Positions 19,508-29,086 of a stretch of 64,000 nucleotides of DNA are shown in pieces. Positions within the stretch are counted from its first letter, which is position 1; each line of letters starts with the position of its first letter. The position numbers and the translations under genes are program-made. The DNA is from Afipia sp. (lineage in GTDB: Bacteria; Pseudomonadota; Alphaproteobacteria; Rhizobiales; Xanthobacteraceae). Under the pieces are notes generated by a model, which worked only from the letters and a program-made list of their open reading frames with translations, did no database searches and had not been told where the DNA came from. The stretch covers positions 62,001 through 126,000 of the forward strand of contig JAUSAX010000013.1 of the NCBI GenBank assembly GCA_030652315.1. The letters are read 5' to 3'.

Positions 19508-21409
19508 TCATGCCTCCTGGAAAGAATAGATCTTGATTCCGATCTCCGGGCTGCAAACAGCGATGTTGTTTCCATGCACCGCGAGGCCCTTTGGACCGCC
19601 TTCCATCTTGTTGTCCGAGTTGACCGCTCGAAAGGTCTTTTCGTCGCCGACGATCGTTTGTGCCGACGGCACCTGGCTCCATCGCAAGCCGAAGTGACTT
19701 CGTCGCGGTTCATAAACGCTGAAGAAGTTTCCCCCGGCGTTGGTCACAATCAGATGGTTGGTCCGCGGAGTGAATGCGACCGAATGGGGATAACGCAAAC
19801 TCTTGTCATTAATGATCGCGATGGGCTCCGGGCCGTATCTTAGCTTGCCACCTGTGAGAAGCCGGTTGCGCCGTTGAAAAATGCTCACGGATCCATTGCC
19901 GTGATTTGCAATGGCAAGCCATCGTCCGCATTGCGAAAAAGCGAGGCCATCCGGGTAGAAGATACTCCAATGCGCCAGTTCAAATTCGGGCCTCAACGCG
20001 TAGCGAATGGGGGAATTTGAGATTCTTGGATAGAACGAAATGCTGCTCGAACCCAGATTGCATGCTGCAAGATAATTGTTGACCGGCGGGACGAAAGCAA
20101 CGCCGTCCGAGTGCGTGAGCTTTGCTTCTGTTCCGCTGATTTCAAAGATCGGTTCGGGGACCTTAACGCCGTTCGCTCGAAACAGCGCTAGCGCTCCGGT
20201 TCGCTGGGCCACGGCCAGCAATTCGTCAGACCCGCACATCGAAAACGAGAGGTCATGGGGGTAATCGAGGCCGCCGAGCCGGATATACGGCGTGTCTTCA
20301 AAAGTTCCGTTTCCTGTTCGCCGATAAAGCAGCACCGCATTCGTATCTGCGGTGGCAACCCCAAGCGTGTCCCCCGATGTCGAAAAGGCCAGTCCTTCAA
20401 AACGCTCTGATTTCCCCTCCGGCCACAAATTTTGAACGGAATCCGGCGTTTCATTGATCTTGAGTTTGAAGCTTGGTGACGATGACGATACGCCGCTCAA
20501 TTCGTCTATTTTTTCTCGCAGACGGTTCGTGATGACCCCCGGCAGTGCTCGCAGCATCTGGCGTGGCGACCGGATCCTCGCAATATCGTTCTTGAGTCTT
20601 TCAACTTCGGCGGTCTGGTTTTGGTGTTCTGCAATGTCTGCCGTTTGCGTGCGCCTGAGGCTCTGCGTTGCATGCTCCGCTGCAGCCCACCGGCTGATCT
20701 GGTGCGACAGCGCGGATCGTACCGCGGCAGAGGCAGTTTCATAGAGCGGCACGGTCTCGACATTTCCCCTTACGAGGTCGAGCCGTGTCCTGCCGGTCAG
20801 GCCCGCGAAGTGATGAATGACAGGATCGGCCGCCATGGCGATGCCGGGGATCGAATTCCAGATCGGATCGAGATGTGCGACATGCGCGCGATCAAGCTCG
20901 TTGGCGACGTTGGGTCCGTTGCCGAGTGGTTCATGGTAACCGAGCATTGTGAGGAGAGCTGCCTGTTCGAGCCAGGGATGGGTTACCTTTCCACGCAGAG
21001 CGAGCAGGCGCGTGAAGAAGTCCAGCGACCATTCAGATCGACGGATTAAATAGACGCCGGCATTGTAGTGAGGCGGAAAGGGCGCTCCGTCGAGCCGCGT
21101 GGTCTCCGGTCCATGCCACGACACCAGAAGATCAGCGCCCGGTTGGGCGTCCTCCAGAATATCGCGATCAGTGCGCAGGATCAGCGCGTCGATATCGAGC
21201 CACAGAACGAAATCGAAGCCGCTACGCAGCGCGGATATGATCGCCGGAACCTTCATCCAGGAGTCCGTGAAGCCCGAACCATCCGGCCTGTGGACGATCA
21301 ACTCGTATCCATGGCGGGCTGCAAACGCCTCCATTCTTGGAAGCGTCAGGGTGGCGAGTTTGGCAAATTCGTCACCTTGGTATGCCGTTACGATGCAGCA
21401 GCGGGGCAT
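19508..21409 (-). CDS. Glycosyltransferase fused to a six-repeat beta-propeller
   Basis: A 633-residue two-part protein. Residues 1-225 look like a nucleotide-sugar transferase of the GMA12/MNN10 (GT34-like) type: CIVTAYQGDEF, LWLDIDALIL with a DxD at 71-73, HYNAGVYLIRRSEWSLDF, HPWLEQAAL and HHFAG. Residues about 230-305 are polar and helical. Residues about 335-630 hold six repeats of the pattern 'P-D-G-L-A-F-x-x-x-G-x-x-L-A-V-A-x-x-x-x-x-S-V-x-F-Y-x-R', starting near 337, 384, 434, 486, 541 and 606, as in YncE/lactonase-type propellers. There is no signal peptide. It is the last gene of a three-gene minus-strand run. The propeller's role is unknown. Confidence 0.75.
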   Translation of the reverse strand: MPRCCIVTAYQGDEFAKLATLTLPRMEAFAARHGYELIVHRPDGSGFTDSWMKVPAIISALRSGFDFVLWLDIDALILRTDRDILEDAQPGADLLVSWHGPETTRLDGAPFPPHYNAGVYLIRRSEWSLDFFTRLLALRGKVTHPWLEQAALLTMLGYHEPLGNGPNVANELDRAHVAHLDPIWNSIPGIAMAADPVIHHFAGLTGRTRLDLVRGNVETVPLYETASAAVRSALSHQISRWAAAEHATQSLRRTQTADIAEHQNQTAEVERLKNDIARIRSPRQMLRALPGVITNRLREKIDELSGVSSSSPSFKLKINETPDSVQNLWPEGKSERFEGLAFSTSGDTLGVATADTNAVLLYRRTGNGTFEDTPYIRLGGLDYPHDLSFSMCGSDELLAVAQRTGALALFRANGVKVPEPIFEISGTEAKLTHSDGVAFVPPVNNYLAACNLGSSSISFYPRISNSPIRYALRPEFELAHWSIFYPDGLAFSQCGRWLAIANHGNGSVSIFQRRNRLLTGGKLRYGPEPIAIINDKSLRYPHSVAFTPRTNHLIVTNAGGNFFSVYEPRRSHFGLRWSQVPSAQTIVGDEKTFRAVNSDNKMEGGPKGLAVHGNNIAVCSPEIGIKIYSFQEA

Positions 21410-21547
21410 TGAACAGAGCTTCCTGTTAGGTTGCAGACGGGTGCAACCGGGCTAACTCAGTATGCACAGTGAAGGAGTTTTCCGAAGCAACAATCGGCGA
21501 TGGTTCAGCAACCGGTGTTACTGCGGTGGCAAGAACTAGTTTGCACT

Positions 21548-22678
21548 CTAACCTAGAAGGCGACGCAACGCCTTCGCAAGTCGGATCGATCTAGAGCGTT
21601 CGAGAGTCTGCATTGCGCTGCGGAGTTGCTCGTGCTGGGACAGATAATAGCTCCGTTCTTCAGCCCATTGCCCTATTGGTTCCAATTTACCAACGTAGGA
21701 CCGGCAGAACTGGATTTGCTCGTGACGCAGAACATCCGGATCGAAAGCGCGTCCGGAATTTTCCTGGATGACTGAGGAATAAATATCTTCGAGTTGCAGG
21801 ATTGTGCGATCCAGGTCGGCATCTTGCCTCACACGCTGACTTATTACTTCAGAATCTGGCGCATTGTACGCGCGGATCGCATTGGTCAGCGCTGCTAGCG
21901 TCGGTTGCTCCACAAGCATGCCTCCCCCGAAGTTGAGGCGCCGTCCCAGATCATAGTTTGCGGTCGTGACGAGCCCACCAAAGCCACGGCCGTCAATAAG
22001 AACGACGGCGGCGCCGGAGGCCATGGCCTCCAATGCGGTGCGAGCTGTCGCGAATACTATGTCAGCTTCGGCACATCGCTGCTCAATGTTATCAATGGGC
22101 TTCCCGACGCCGTGTCCGTAAGCCTCAAACTGCAAACCTGCCTGCCGACAAGCTTCGGCGATTACTGTTTCTGGGCCGGCGTGCTTGACCAGCGAGAGCG
22201 CGCGCAGCGGTTTGGCGGGAAGGGGGAGTGGGCGTTGTTGAAGGCGACGAAGGTCCACGGCGTTATGCAGTATCTCGATCTTGTCGGCGGGGACCCCGTC
22301 GGATTTTACAAGACGAGCCTTGCAGGTTTCGTCCACTGCAAATATGCGCAGAACTTGTGAAAAGCGAGGCGCCGCGTCAAACCACGCTGATGCGCTATGG
22401 CAAATCCAGATGGCTGGCGTGTTCGGAAAGGCGATGATCGCTTCACCCGTGTTTGGGGTGTGATGTCCATGGATGACATCGGGCACATATTGGAGGTCTG
22501 ACAGATTGTCGACGACTGCAATCCCGCGGTCTTTCAATTCCTCAGCTAGCGCGCCAATCGTTGGCGCGTAGACGGCCACCTGGTGCTGCCGTTCTGAAAG
22601 GCGGAGTGCCAAATCCCGCACGACAATTTCGGTGCCGCTTTGTATCGCCAGACGAATATTTGTAATCAGAATTTTCAA
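21548..22678 (-). CDS. GT-B glycosyltransferase
   Basis: A 376-residue protein with a GT4-type N-terminal domain (KILITNIRLAIQSGTEIVVR, a Gly-poor version of the usual loop; DVIHGHHTPN; IWICHSASAWFD) and a nucleotide-sugar domain (KIEILHNAVDL, EADIVFATARTALEAMASGAA with the Glu-containing motif). The final 35 residues (YYLSQHEQLRSAMQTLERSR...) are a helical tail seen on many glycan-cluster transferases. It starts 12 bases after the GNAT gene and is probably in one operon with it. Donor and acceptor are unknown. Confidence 0.8.
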   Translation of the reverse strand: MKILITNIRLAIQSGTEIVVRDLALRLSERQHQVAVYAPTIGALAEELKDRGIAVVDNLSDLQYVPDVIHGHHTPNTGEAIIAFPNTPAIWICHSASAWFDAAPRFSQVLRIFAVDETCKARLVKSDGVPADKIEILHNAVDLRRLQQRPLPLPAKPLRALSLVKHAGPETVIAEACRQAGLQFEAYGHGVGKPIDNIEQRCAEADIVFATARTALEAMASGAAVVLIDGRGFGGLVTTANYDLGRRLNFGGGMLVEQPTLAALTNAIRAYNAPDSEVISQRVRQDADLDRTILQLEDIYSSVIQENSGRAFDPDVLRHEQIQFCRSYVGKLEPIGQWAEERSYYLSQHEQLRSAMQTLERSRSIRLAKALRRLLG

Positions 22679-22690
22679 GCGGCTGGCTTT

Positions 22691-23377
22691 TCAATCTGTC
22701 GTTACGAGGCTGTGCCCTGCGAGTTGGTCATGCTCCGCAGCTTCCTGGTAGGTAGTGCGCGCGACGCCGATGCGTTGAGGATCTCGCGCGCAGAAATCAA
22801 CCCAGGCGCCTTTGCGCACGCGCCATCCAAGGCCGCCGCTGAATCGCTTCAATGGCCGGAGAATTGTGTCTCCCGGATGCCCGGTCCCAAATCTGGCCCT
22901 CACTATGCCCGGGCAGGTCGACGCATAGGCCATGAAATCCAAGCACGCAATCGCCATAAAGGTTCCACCGCGGTGCTGCTCGCTGACCCACACGGAGAAC
23001 GCGTGCAACTCGGTGTCGTGTCGCTGGAAGAAGCAGTGGCCGATAACTCTGCCCTCCTTCTTGTACAGGAGACCGTCGTAGCCCCTTTGATTCAACGCTG
23101 CGAACACCTGTGTATCTGGAATGTCCGGAATCGAGCCAACCAAGCGAGCGAATTGGCTGTCCGCGTCGGGATGCCGGCTCCACCAGCCGATGTGCGCAGC
23201 CGCTTCTATCGCGTGCTCTTCCCGTGCGATCAGGATACTAGCCAAGTGAGGGAGGCAATGTGGAGACGGTAAGCCGCACAATTCCGCAAGCCATCGCGTG
23301 GAAAGCGTAGCGGCATCGCCGTCTGCAATTGCTGGGAATAGCTTGGCATGTTGCTGAGCTGTGCCAGTTTTGTTCAT
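22691..23377 (-). CDS. GNAT-fold protein, possible sugar N-acyltransferase
   Basis: A 228-residue protein. The middle resembles a GNAT acyl-CoA-binding core: YKKEGRVIGHCFFQRHDTEL (strands), AFSVWVSEQHRGGTFMAIAC where QHRGG takes the place of the R/Q-x-x-G-x-G/A loop, then RARFGTGHPGDTILRP. No close family comes to mind, so the assignment is tentative. Lying first in a run with two glycosyltransferases suggests acylation of a sugar or glycan. It is divergent from the PIG-L-like gene. Confidence 0.5.
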   Translation of the reverse strand: MNKTGTAQQHAKLFPAIADGDAATLSTRWLAELCGLPSPHCLPHLASILIAREEHAIEAAAHIGWWSRHPDADSQFARLVGSIPDIPDTQVFAALNQRGYDGLLYKKEGRVIGHCFFQRHDTELHAFSVWVSEQHRGGTFMAIACLDFMAYASTCPGIVRARFGTGHPGDTILRPLKRFSGGLGWRVRKGAWVDFCARDPQRIGVARTTYQEAAEHDQLAGHSLVTTD

Positions 23378-23547
23378 ATGAATCTAACAGGCACCGAAAA
23401 ACGATCCTTGACCCGGCCGTTATCAACTCGATAAAGACATGCCAATTCGTGTGAGAATAATGACTCATCGGTCTACGGGCGAGTCCTTTCCGTCATCGAG
23501 GTTCTCAAATTCAAACTGTCGTCGCAGAAGAATCCGCAAGTAAGTGG

Positions 23548-24324
23548 ATGGGAGAACGCGCGGCTCTCGTAATCGCGCATCCGGGCCACGAGCTTCGCAT
23601 TCATCATTGGCTTGAGCGCGCGCGTCCTGTGACGTTCGTTCTCACCGATGGCTCCGGAAACACCGATCATTCACGTCTCGCTTCCACCACGGCCGTGCTG
23701 AAAAGCGCCGGAGCCAGAAGCGGCTCGATCTATGGTGCGATGTCTGACCGGCAGCTCTATCAAGCTCTTCTTTCCGGCGAGTATGATGTGTTCGAACGGT
23801 TGGTCGAGGAACTCGCGTCTGCGCTGCTGCGCGAGCGTGTGACTTATGTGGCCGGCGACGCAGTCGAGGGTGTCAATCCCGGTCATGATGTGTGTCGCAT
23901 CCTGCTTAACGCAGCGCTACTACGCATCAATCAGCGAGGCGGTCCCCGGCTGACAAACCTGGAGTATCCGGTCGAGGCGCCGCCGCAGGAATGTCCGGCC
24001 GAAGATATCAGCGAAGCGATCGTCCTGAAGCTGGATGACGATGCGTATACGCGTAAGATGGATGCGGCTCGGTCCTATCCCGAGATGGCAAAGGAAATCG
24101 AGCGGGTCTTCAAGATTCACAACGCTGATGTTTTCCGGGTGGAATGCCTCCGGCCTGTGCGTTACGGCCTCGATATCGGAAGTCGCTTTTCACACCCGTG
24201 CGTCTATGAATCGTATGGCGAGAAGCAGGTGTCGGCGGGAATTTACACAGAGGTGGTTCGCTTTCGCGAGCATCTCGCGCCGCTGGCGGAGCATCTTGCC
24301 ATTCACTGCGGCGCAACCAGTTAG
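23548..24324 (+). CDS. PIG-L-like protein, possible deacetylase
   Basis: A 258-residue protein with the layout of PIG-L/LmbE zinc deacetylases: LVIAHPGHELRIH near the start (AHPGHE at 10-15 in place of AHPDDE), VLTDGSG (32-37), and EGVNPGHDVCR (107-117) where the third metal ligand, His, is expected. The second Asp of the usual HPDD motif is replaced by His, so zinc binding may be changed. These enzymes remove acetyl groups from GlcNAc-type substrates. Beside a GNAT gene and glycosyltransferases, a sugar modification role is likely but unproven. Confidence 0.6.
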   Translation: MGERAALVIAHPGHELRIHHWLERARPVTFVLTDGSGNTDHSRLASTTAVLKSAGARSGSIYGAMSDRQLYQALLSGEYDVFERLVEELASALLRERVTYVAGDAVEGVNPGHDVCRILLNAALLRINQRGGPRLTNLEYPVEAPPQECPAEDISEAIVLKLDDDAYTRKMDAARSYPEMAKEIERVFKIHNADVFRVECLRPVRYGLDIGSRFSHPCVYESYGEKQVSAGIYTEVVRFREHLAPLAEHLAIHCGATS

Positions 24325-24527
24325 GTCAATCTCGATTGACGTTCACCATCCTTTTTCAAGGATAACGGGACCGCGATTGCATTCCGAGACCCACGATCCC
24401 GCGCGATGCTGTGTTCGAAGCTGCGCGTGATGTCCTTACATCTGAAAACTGACTTGTCGCGACAGTTCGTAGCCGCCCCGTCAGGAGTGGATGTGGATTT
24501 CGTAAGGATTTGATTTTATTTGGAAAT

Positions 24528-24605
24528 TGGTCGGAGCGAGAGGATTTGAACCTCCGACCCCTAGTCCCCCAGACTAGTGCGCTAACCGGGCTGCGCTACG
24601 CTCCG
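24528..24605 (-). tRNA. tRNA-Pro (anticodon GGG)
   Basis: On the minus strand the sequence folds as a tRNA: acceptor CGGAGCG/CGCTCCG, D arm GCGCAGCCCGGTTAGCGC, anticodon stem CTAGT/ACTAG with loop CTGGGGG giving anticodon GGG, T arm GGAGGTTCAAATCCTC, discriminator A and an encoded CCA. The 78-base length fits. A GGG anticodon reads CCC and CCU proline codons. Confidence 0.95.
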
Positions 24606-24800
24606 AACCGTGCCAAGAGGCCCCGATCCTGTAGCCTCCTTCAGGCCACCGCGCAAGAAGGGGAGGACCCGCGATTTATCGTACCGCGGCCCCATTTTGG
24701 CGCTCAGGCCTGACCACAGACGCACCCCGGCTCATATCGCCGCATTCGCAGCACGGCCAATGAATGGTCTAAAATTCCTGCGATTCGCCGGGGAGCTTCC

Positions 24801-25085
24801 ATGAACGAGACTTTGATTTCCGCCTGCCAGATGTTTCTCATCCCGGCAACGATCCTCTTCGCCGCAGTCGGCGTCGCGAACAGCCAGGGCCTGAAGCTGC
24901 TTGTTTGCCTCTTGGGAGTGGCGACGGCGGGGCTGTGGATTTATCGCGTCTGGTACTGGGCAGGCCTGTCGCTGATCGACCGCAGGACGGCGCTTGGACT
25001 GGCCGGTCTTTACGGCCTCGCATGGGTTTTCACGCTTCTGATCCAGCTCAAGAACACGGTCAGCCCGGGATACAATCGGCGCTGA
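24801..25085 (+). CDS. Small three-span membrane protein
   Basis: A 94-residue hydrophobic protein with probable membrane segments at about residues 9-26 (MFLIPATILFAAVGVA), 31-52 (LKLLVCLLGVATAGLWIY) and 64-82 (LGLAGLYGLAWVFTLLIQL). It has the charged ends MNET and SPGYNRR. ATG 24801 has GGGGAGCTTCC upstream. I recognise no family. It stands alone beside the tRNA. Confidence 0.6.
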   Translation: MNETLISACQMFLIPATILFAAVGVANSQGLKLLVCLLGVATAGLWIYRVWYWAGLSLIDRRTALGLAGLYGLAWVFTLLIQLKNTVSPGYNRR

Positions 25086-25114
25086 TCCGCGGCAGCGCGA
25101 ACTCCCTCCCGGGA

Positions 25115-26194
25115 TTATCGAAGCTTCCCCCGGGCAGCGACGGGGAGGATGCCGACAATCTCATCGCCGCGCACCATGACAACTTCATCGGACATGTTCA
25201 CGACAACGCAGACATGGTTCGGCACGATGCGGACGACGTCGCCCACCGCCGGCCGTGTATTGCTTTTCGTCAGATCGAGAAAGCCGTGCTCCTCGGCAAA
25301 GCGGGCGATCCTGGCTTCCGGATGTTCGAGGATCAGCCCGTAACCGTCGAGCCCGCCCGTGTCGGCCGTGAGCGTCTTTGAACCTGCATCGAGAATCCCG
25401 CGATCGAGCGCGGCGCGGCTGACCACGGTTGAATAGATGTGCAAAGCGCAGTCGTCCCATGTGGCGACGCCGGCGGCGACCTGCATGCGATCGTTGTAAA
25501 TGTAGGTGCCGGGCCGATGTTCGGTCGCGCCCTTGAGCTTGCCGACGTTTCTCAGATTTGGCGATCCGCCGGTCGATACGATAGCTGGATCGAGCCCCAG
25601 CTGTCGAAGGCCGGTCAATGCATCATCATGAAAGCGCTGGGCCTCGGTCCAGCCCGTTTCGGTCGGATACATCAGCAGCCCGGCAAACGAGAGGCCCGGC
25701 GTGCCGGCAATCTGGCTGGCGAGCGTGATGACCTCCGCAGGCGTCTCGACGCCGGCACGCTTGCGGCCGGTGTCGCACTCGATCACCACCGGCAGGGCGC
25801 GTCCAGCAGCCGCAGCCGCGGCTGGCAATCCCGCGATGACGACAGCATTGTCCGCCGCGACCGTGACGCTCGTCTTGGCCAGCAGCGCGCCGAGACGCGC
25901 CATTTTTTCATCACCGATGAGGTTGTAGCTGATGAGGATGTCGTCGATGCCGGCTTGCGCCATCACCTCCGCTTCCCCCAGCTTCTGGCAGGTGATGCCT
26001 TTTGCTCCTGCCTTGATCTGAAGCTGCGCGAGCAGGGGGCTTTTGTGGGTTTTGATATGCGGCCGGTTGGCGACGCCGGCTGCATCGCAGATTTTCTGAG
26101 CGCGCGCGATGTTGCGTTCGACGCGGTCCATGTCGATGACGAGGGCAGGCGTTCCGTATTCACGGGCGATTTTCAAGGCGAGCGGGCTGGTCAA
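25115..26194 (-). CDS. DSD1/D-threonine-aldolase family PLP enzyme
   Basis: An alanine-racemase-fold enzyme of the D-serine dehydratase/D-threonine aldolase family, 359 residues. The PLP lysine is in RPHIKTHKS (about Lys48). CDTGRKRAGVETP, TGGSPNL and the C-terminal PNHVCVVVNMSDE with the His/Cys zinc ligands are visible. It likely cleaves or dehydrates a D-hydroxy amino acid in the cytosol. I chose the TTG at 26192-26194 after GGAAGGATGAAATC because the frame upstream overlaps rfbC. Its place after rfbC suggests co-transcription by position only. Confidence 0.85.
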   Translation of the reverse strand: MTSPLALKIAREYGTPALVIDMDRVERNIARAQKICDAAGVANRPHIKTHKSPLLAQLQIKAGAKGITCQKLGEAEVMAQAGIDDILISYNLIGDEKMARLGALLAKTSVTVAADNAVVIAGLPAAAAAAGRALPVVIECDTGRKRAGVETPAEVITLASQIAGTPGLSFAGLLMYPTETGWTEAQRFHDDALTGLRQLGLDPAIVSTGGSPNLRNVGKLKGATEHRPGTYIYNDRMQVAAGVATWDDCALHIYSTVVSRAALDRGILDAGSKTLTADTGGLDGYGLILEHPEARIARFAEEHGFLDLTKSNTRPAVGDVVRIVPNHVCVVVNMSDEVVMVRGDEIVGILPVAARGKLR

Positions 26195-26253
26195 GATTTC
26201 ATCCTTCCTCGAAGCAAGGTCTTGCGAGACACCTGCGAAACTTGCCTTGTCGC

Positions 26254-26817
26254 CTAGAGAAGCTCCAGCCTGTTCAGCGCCGCTCCCTGCCTGTCCTTTT
26301 CGGACAGAATGGGAGAGACAGGTGTCGTTGATGGAAATGGGATGGCGGGCCATTCGATTGCAACGTCAGGATCGTCGAATCGGAGGCATCGCTCATGTTC
26401 CGGGTACCAATAATCCGTCACCTTGTATTGGAAATCGGCAGTTTCAGAAAGAACGAGAAAGCCGTGTGCAAAACCTTCTGGAATCCAGAGAGCCCTTCCA
26501 TTGGTTTCCGAAAGATGCTCGCCAACCCATTTGCCGAAAGTGGGCGAGCCCCGCCTAATGTCGACCGCCACATCGAAGACTTCGCCTGACGTCACGCGGA
26601 CAAATTTCCCCTGCGGGCGCGTGACCTGATAGTGCATGCCACGCAGAACTCCCCGAGCAGAGCGGGAGAAGTTATCCTGTACAAAACTGACTTGAGAGCC
26701 TGTCTCTTCAGAGAACACTTTCGCGTTGAAGCTTTCGAAGAAGAAACCGCGTTCGTCCCGAAACACCTTCGGCGCAAACATGATCACGTCCGGAATGGCG
26801 AGCGCGGAGGCGATCAT
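26254..26817 (-). CDS. rfbC: dTDP-4-dehydrorhamnose 3,5-epimerase
   Basis: RfbC/RmlC epimerises dTDP-4-keto-6-deoxyglucose. The 187-residue cupin has FRDERGFFFESFN, VQDNFSRSARGVLRGMHYQ with the catalytic His of the GMHYQ motif, VFDVAVDIRRGSPTFGKW, WIPEGFAHGF and DYWYPEHE. It overlaps the rfbA stop by one base (TGATG), so it is translationally coupled to rfbA. Product: dTDP-4-keto-L-rhamnose, unless another enzyme diverts it. Confidence 0.95.
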   Translation of the reverse strand: MIASALAIPDVIMFAPKVFRDERGFFFESFNAKVFSEETGSQVSFVQDNFSRSARGVLRGMHYQVTRPQGKFVRVTSGEVFDVAVDIRRGSPTFGKWVGEHLSETNGRALWIPEGFAHGFLVLSETADFQYKVTDYWYPEHERCLRFDDPDVAIEWPAIPFPSTTPVSPILSEKDRQGAALNRLELL

Positions 26818-27698
26818 CAGAAAATTCCATGGGATAGCAGGCTGTAAAGGTACTGGCCGTAGCTGTTGTTCTTCAGCGCCGCCGCAAGCTCTTCAAGCTC
26901 CGCGTCGCTGATCCACCCGTTTCGCCACGCAATTTCTTCCGGGCATGACACTTTCAATCCCTGTCTTTTTTCAAGGGTAGCGATGAACTGGCCGGCCTCG
27001 AGAAGGGTTTCATGCGTTCCCGTGTCGAGCCATGCGTGTCCGCGCCCGAGAATTTCCACCGAGAGCTGCTTCTTGTCCAGGTAGAGCTGATTGAGATCGG
27101 TAATCTCAAGCTCGCCGCGCCGCGATGGCTTGAGCGTTTTTGCAAGACCTGCGACTTGAGCATCGTAAAAGTACAGACCAGTCACAGCGTAGTTGGATTT
27201 GGGGCGGGCCGGTTTCTCCTCGAGCCGCAAAGCCTTCCCGGAGGGGTCGAACTCGACGACACCGTAATGTTCGGGGTTGTGGACGTGATACGCGAACACT
27301 GTTGCACCGCTGTCACGCTGGGACGCATTGACAAGAAGGTGAGAGAAATCATGTCCATAGAAAACGTTATCACCTAGCACGAGCGCGCTTGGCGCGTTGC
27401 CGATGAACTCTTCTCCGATCAGGAACGCCTGAGCCAATCCATCCGGCGAAGGCTGTACGGCATACTGAATGTTCAGTCCCCATTTTTCGCCAGTGCCCAG
27501 CAATTGCTCGAACCGTGGAACATCCTGCAGAGTGGAGATGATCAGAATATCCCGGATGTTTGCCAGCATCAGCGTCGAAAGCGGATAGTAGATCATCGGC
27601 TTGTCGAAAATCGGCAGCAATTGTTTGGAGACCGACAGTGTCGCCGGATGGAGACGGCTTCCTGTGCCGCCGGCCAGTACGATACCCTTGCGCTTCAT
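26817..27698 (-). CDS. rfbA: Glucose-1-phosphate thymidylyltransferase
   Basis: RfbA/RmlA makes dTDP-glucose from dTTP and glucose-1-phosphate. The 293-residue protein has the nucleotidyl loop [45 protein letters not shown] with the metal Asp, the sugar-binding [20 protein letters not shown] and [10 protein letters not shown]. Typical length. It follows rfbB after 105 bases and overlaps rfbC by one base. Confidence 0.97.
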   Translation of the reverse strand: MKRKGIVLAGGTGSRLHPATLSVSKQLLPIFDKPMIYYPLSTLMLANIRDILIISTLQDVPRFEQLLGTGEKWGLNIQYAVQPSPDGLAQAFLIGEEFIGNAPSALVLGDNVFYGHDFSHLLVNASQRDSGATVFAYHVHNPEHYGVVEFDPSGKALRLEEKPARPKSNYAVTGLYFYDAQVAGLAKTLKPSRRGELEITDLNQLYLDKKQLSVEILGRGHAWLDTGTHETLLEAGQFIATLEKRQGLKVSCPEEIAWRNGWISDAELEELAAALKNNSYGQYLYSLLSHGIF

Positions 27699-27803
27699 AA
27701 TGGTCTCGATCTCACGGCTTCTTCGGTAAAAACGACTAGGCGGGTGACGGTTGAGCGCTGAAGCTTCCAGCGAAGTTGATTGTTATTGAGTAACAGGCGT
27801 CCA

Positions 27804-28901
27804 TCATCGGGCCGAGTAATTCCGGCCCAGCCAATCGCGATAGCTTCCTGCAACCACACCCTCGGTCCATTCAGAGTTGTCGAGATACCAGCGCACTGTT
27901 TTGCGAAGCCCCGACTCGAAGGACTCGCGAGGGTGCCAGCCGAGTGCCTCGCGAATCTTCGCGGCATTGACGGCGTATCGGCGATCATGTCCGGGCCGGT
28001 CAGCCACGAATGTGATTTGCTGGCGATACGAACCATTCGCAGAGGGGCGCTCCTGGTCGAGCACATCGCAAATCGTGTGCACCACATCGAGATTGCTCTT
28101 CTCGCTGTCTCCACCGATCGCATAGGTGTGTCCAGGCACCCCGTCGCGGAGAACCGCGCGAATGGCGGCGCAATGGTCGGTCACATACAGCCAATCGCGA
28201 ATCTGCAAGCCATCGCCATAAACCGGCAGAGGCTTGCCGGCCAGCGCGTGGTGAATCATCAGCGGAATAAGCTTCTCGGGAAACTGGTAAGGGCCGTAGT
28301 TGTTAGAGCAGTTGGTGATGATGACGGGCAGGCCGTAGGTGTGATGCCACGCGCGCACAAGGTGATCGGACGCAGCTTTTGAAGCGGAATAGGGGCTGTT
28401 GGGTGAATAGGGGCTCGCTTCATTGAATGGAGCGGACTCTGCCGACAGAGATCCATAAACTTCATCGGTTGACACATGTAGAAAGCGGAAAACATCCTTG
28501 TCTCGATGCGACAGCCCGGTCCAGTACTCACGCACGGTTTCGAGCAAGCGGAATGTTCCGACAATGTTGGTCGTAATGAAATCTTCCGGACCCAGAATTG
28601 AACGATCGACGTGAGATTCGGCTGCAAAATTGACGATCGCCCGTGGTTTTACTTTCGACAGAAGGGATCTGACGAATTCCACGTCACCAATGTCGCCGTG
28701 GACGAACGAGTGCCGCTCGTTGGTTTGCAGGCTTGCGAGATTGTGGAGATTGCCGGCGTAAGTGAGTTTATCGAGTGTAACGATTGGCGTGGGCTCGTTG
28801 GCGTGCCAGTCGAGAACGAAATTCGCGCCGATGAACCCTGCGCCGCCCGTAACAAGAATGGGATGATTTTCGTCAGCTCGCAGGGAGGTCACGACAGCCA
28901 T
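27804..28901 (-). CDS. rfbB: dTDP-glucose 4,6-dehydratase
   Basis: RfbB/RmlB dehydrates dTDP-glucose to dTDP-4-keto-6-deoxyglucose. The 365-residue SDR-fold enzyme has NAD motif [26 protein letters not shown], the STDEVYGSL segment with catalytic Asp-Glu, and [14 protein letters not shown] with the Tyr-x3-Lys. ATG 28901 ([20 protein letters not shown]) follows GAGGACCC; an in-frame ATG at 28946 is possible. It heads the rfbB-rfbA-rfbC-DSD1 run. No rfbD/rmlD gene is present in the window. Confidence 0.96.
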   Translation of the reverse strand: MAVVTSLRADENHPILVTGGAGFIGANFVLDWHANEPTPIVTLDKLTYAGNLHNLASLQTNERHSFVHGDIGDVEFVRSLLSKVKPRAIVNFAAESHVDRSILGPEDFITTNIVGTFRLLETVREYWTGLSHRDKDVFRFLHVSTDEVYGSLSAESAPFNEASPYSPNSPYSASKAASDHLVRAWHHTYGLPVIITNCSNNYGPYQFPEKLIPLMIHHALAGKPLPVYGDGLQIRDWLYVTDHCAAIRAVLRDGVPGHTYAIGGDSEKSNLDVVHTICDVLDQERPSANGSYRQQITFVADRPGHDRRYAVNAAKIREALGWHPRESFESGLRKTVRWYLDNSEWTEGVVAGSYRDWLGRNYSAR

Positions 28902-29086
28902 TTCAATGGGTCCTCGAAGATTGCAGCCATGGCCATAGGGCTGCAATGCCGCTCATCAATGCCAGCTATACGGCTCAAAGCGTTGCTTGCTCGACGCAGG
29001 GTTGTAGTGCTCACTCCCGACTACGTCAATGATCTGAAGGATTTACGAGGCAAGTATTGAAGCGCTGCCCAGACGCACGCGCATCG

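Noticed and set aside
24528..24605. Possible phage or island attachment site at tRNA-Pro
   Set aside because: No integrase is near and I found no second copy of the tRNA 3' end in the window.
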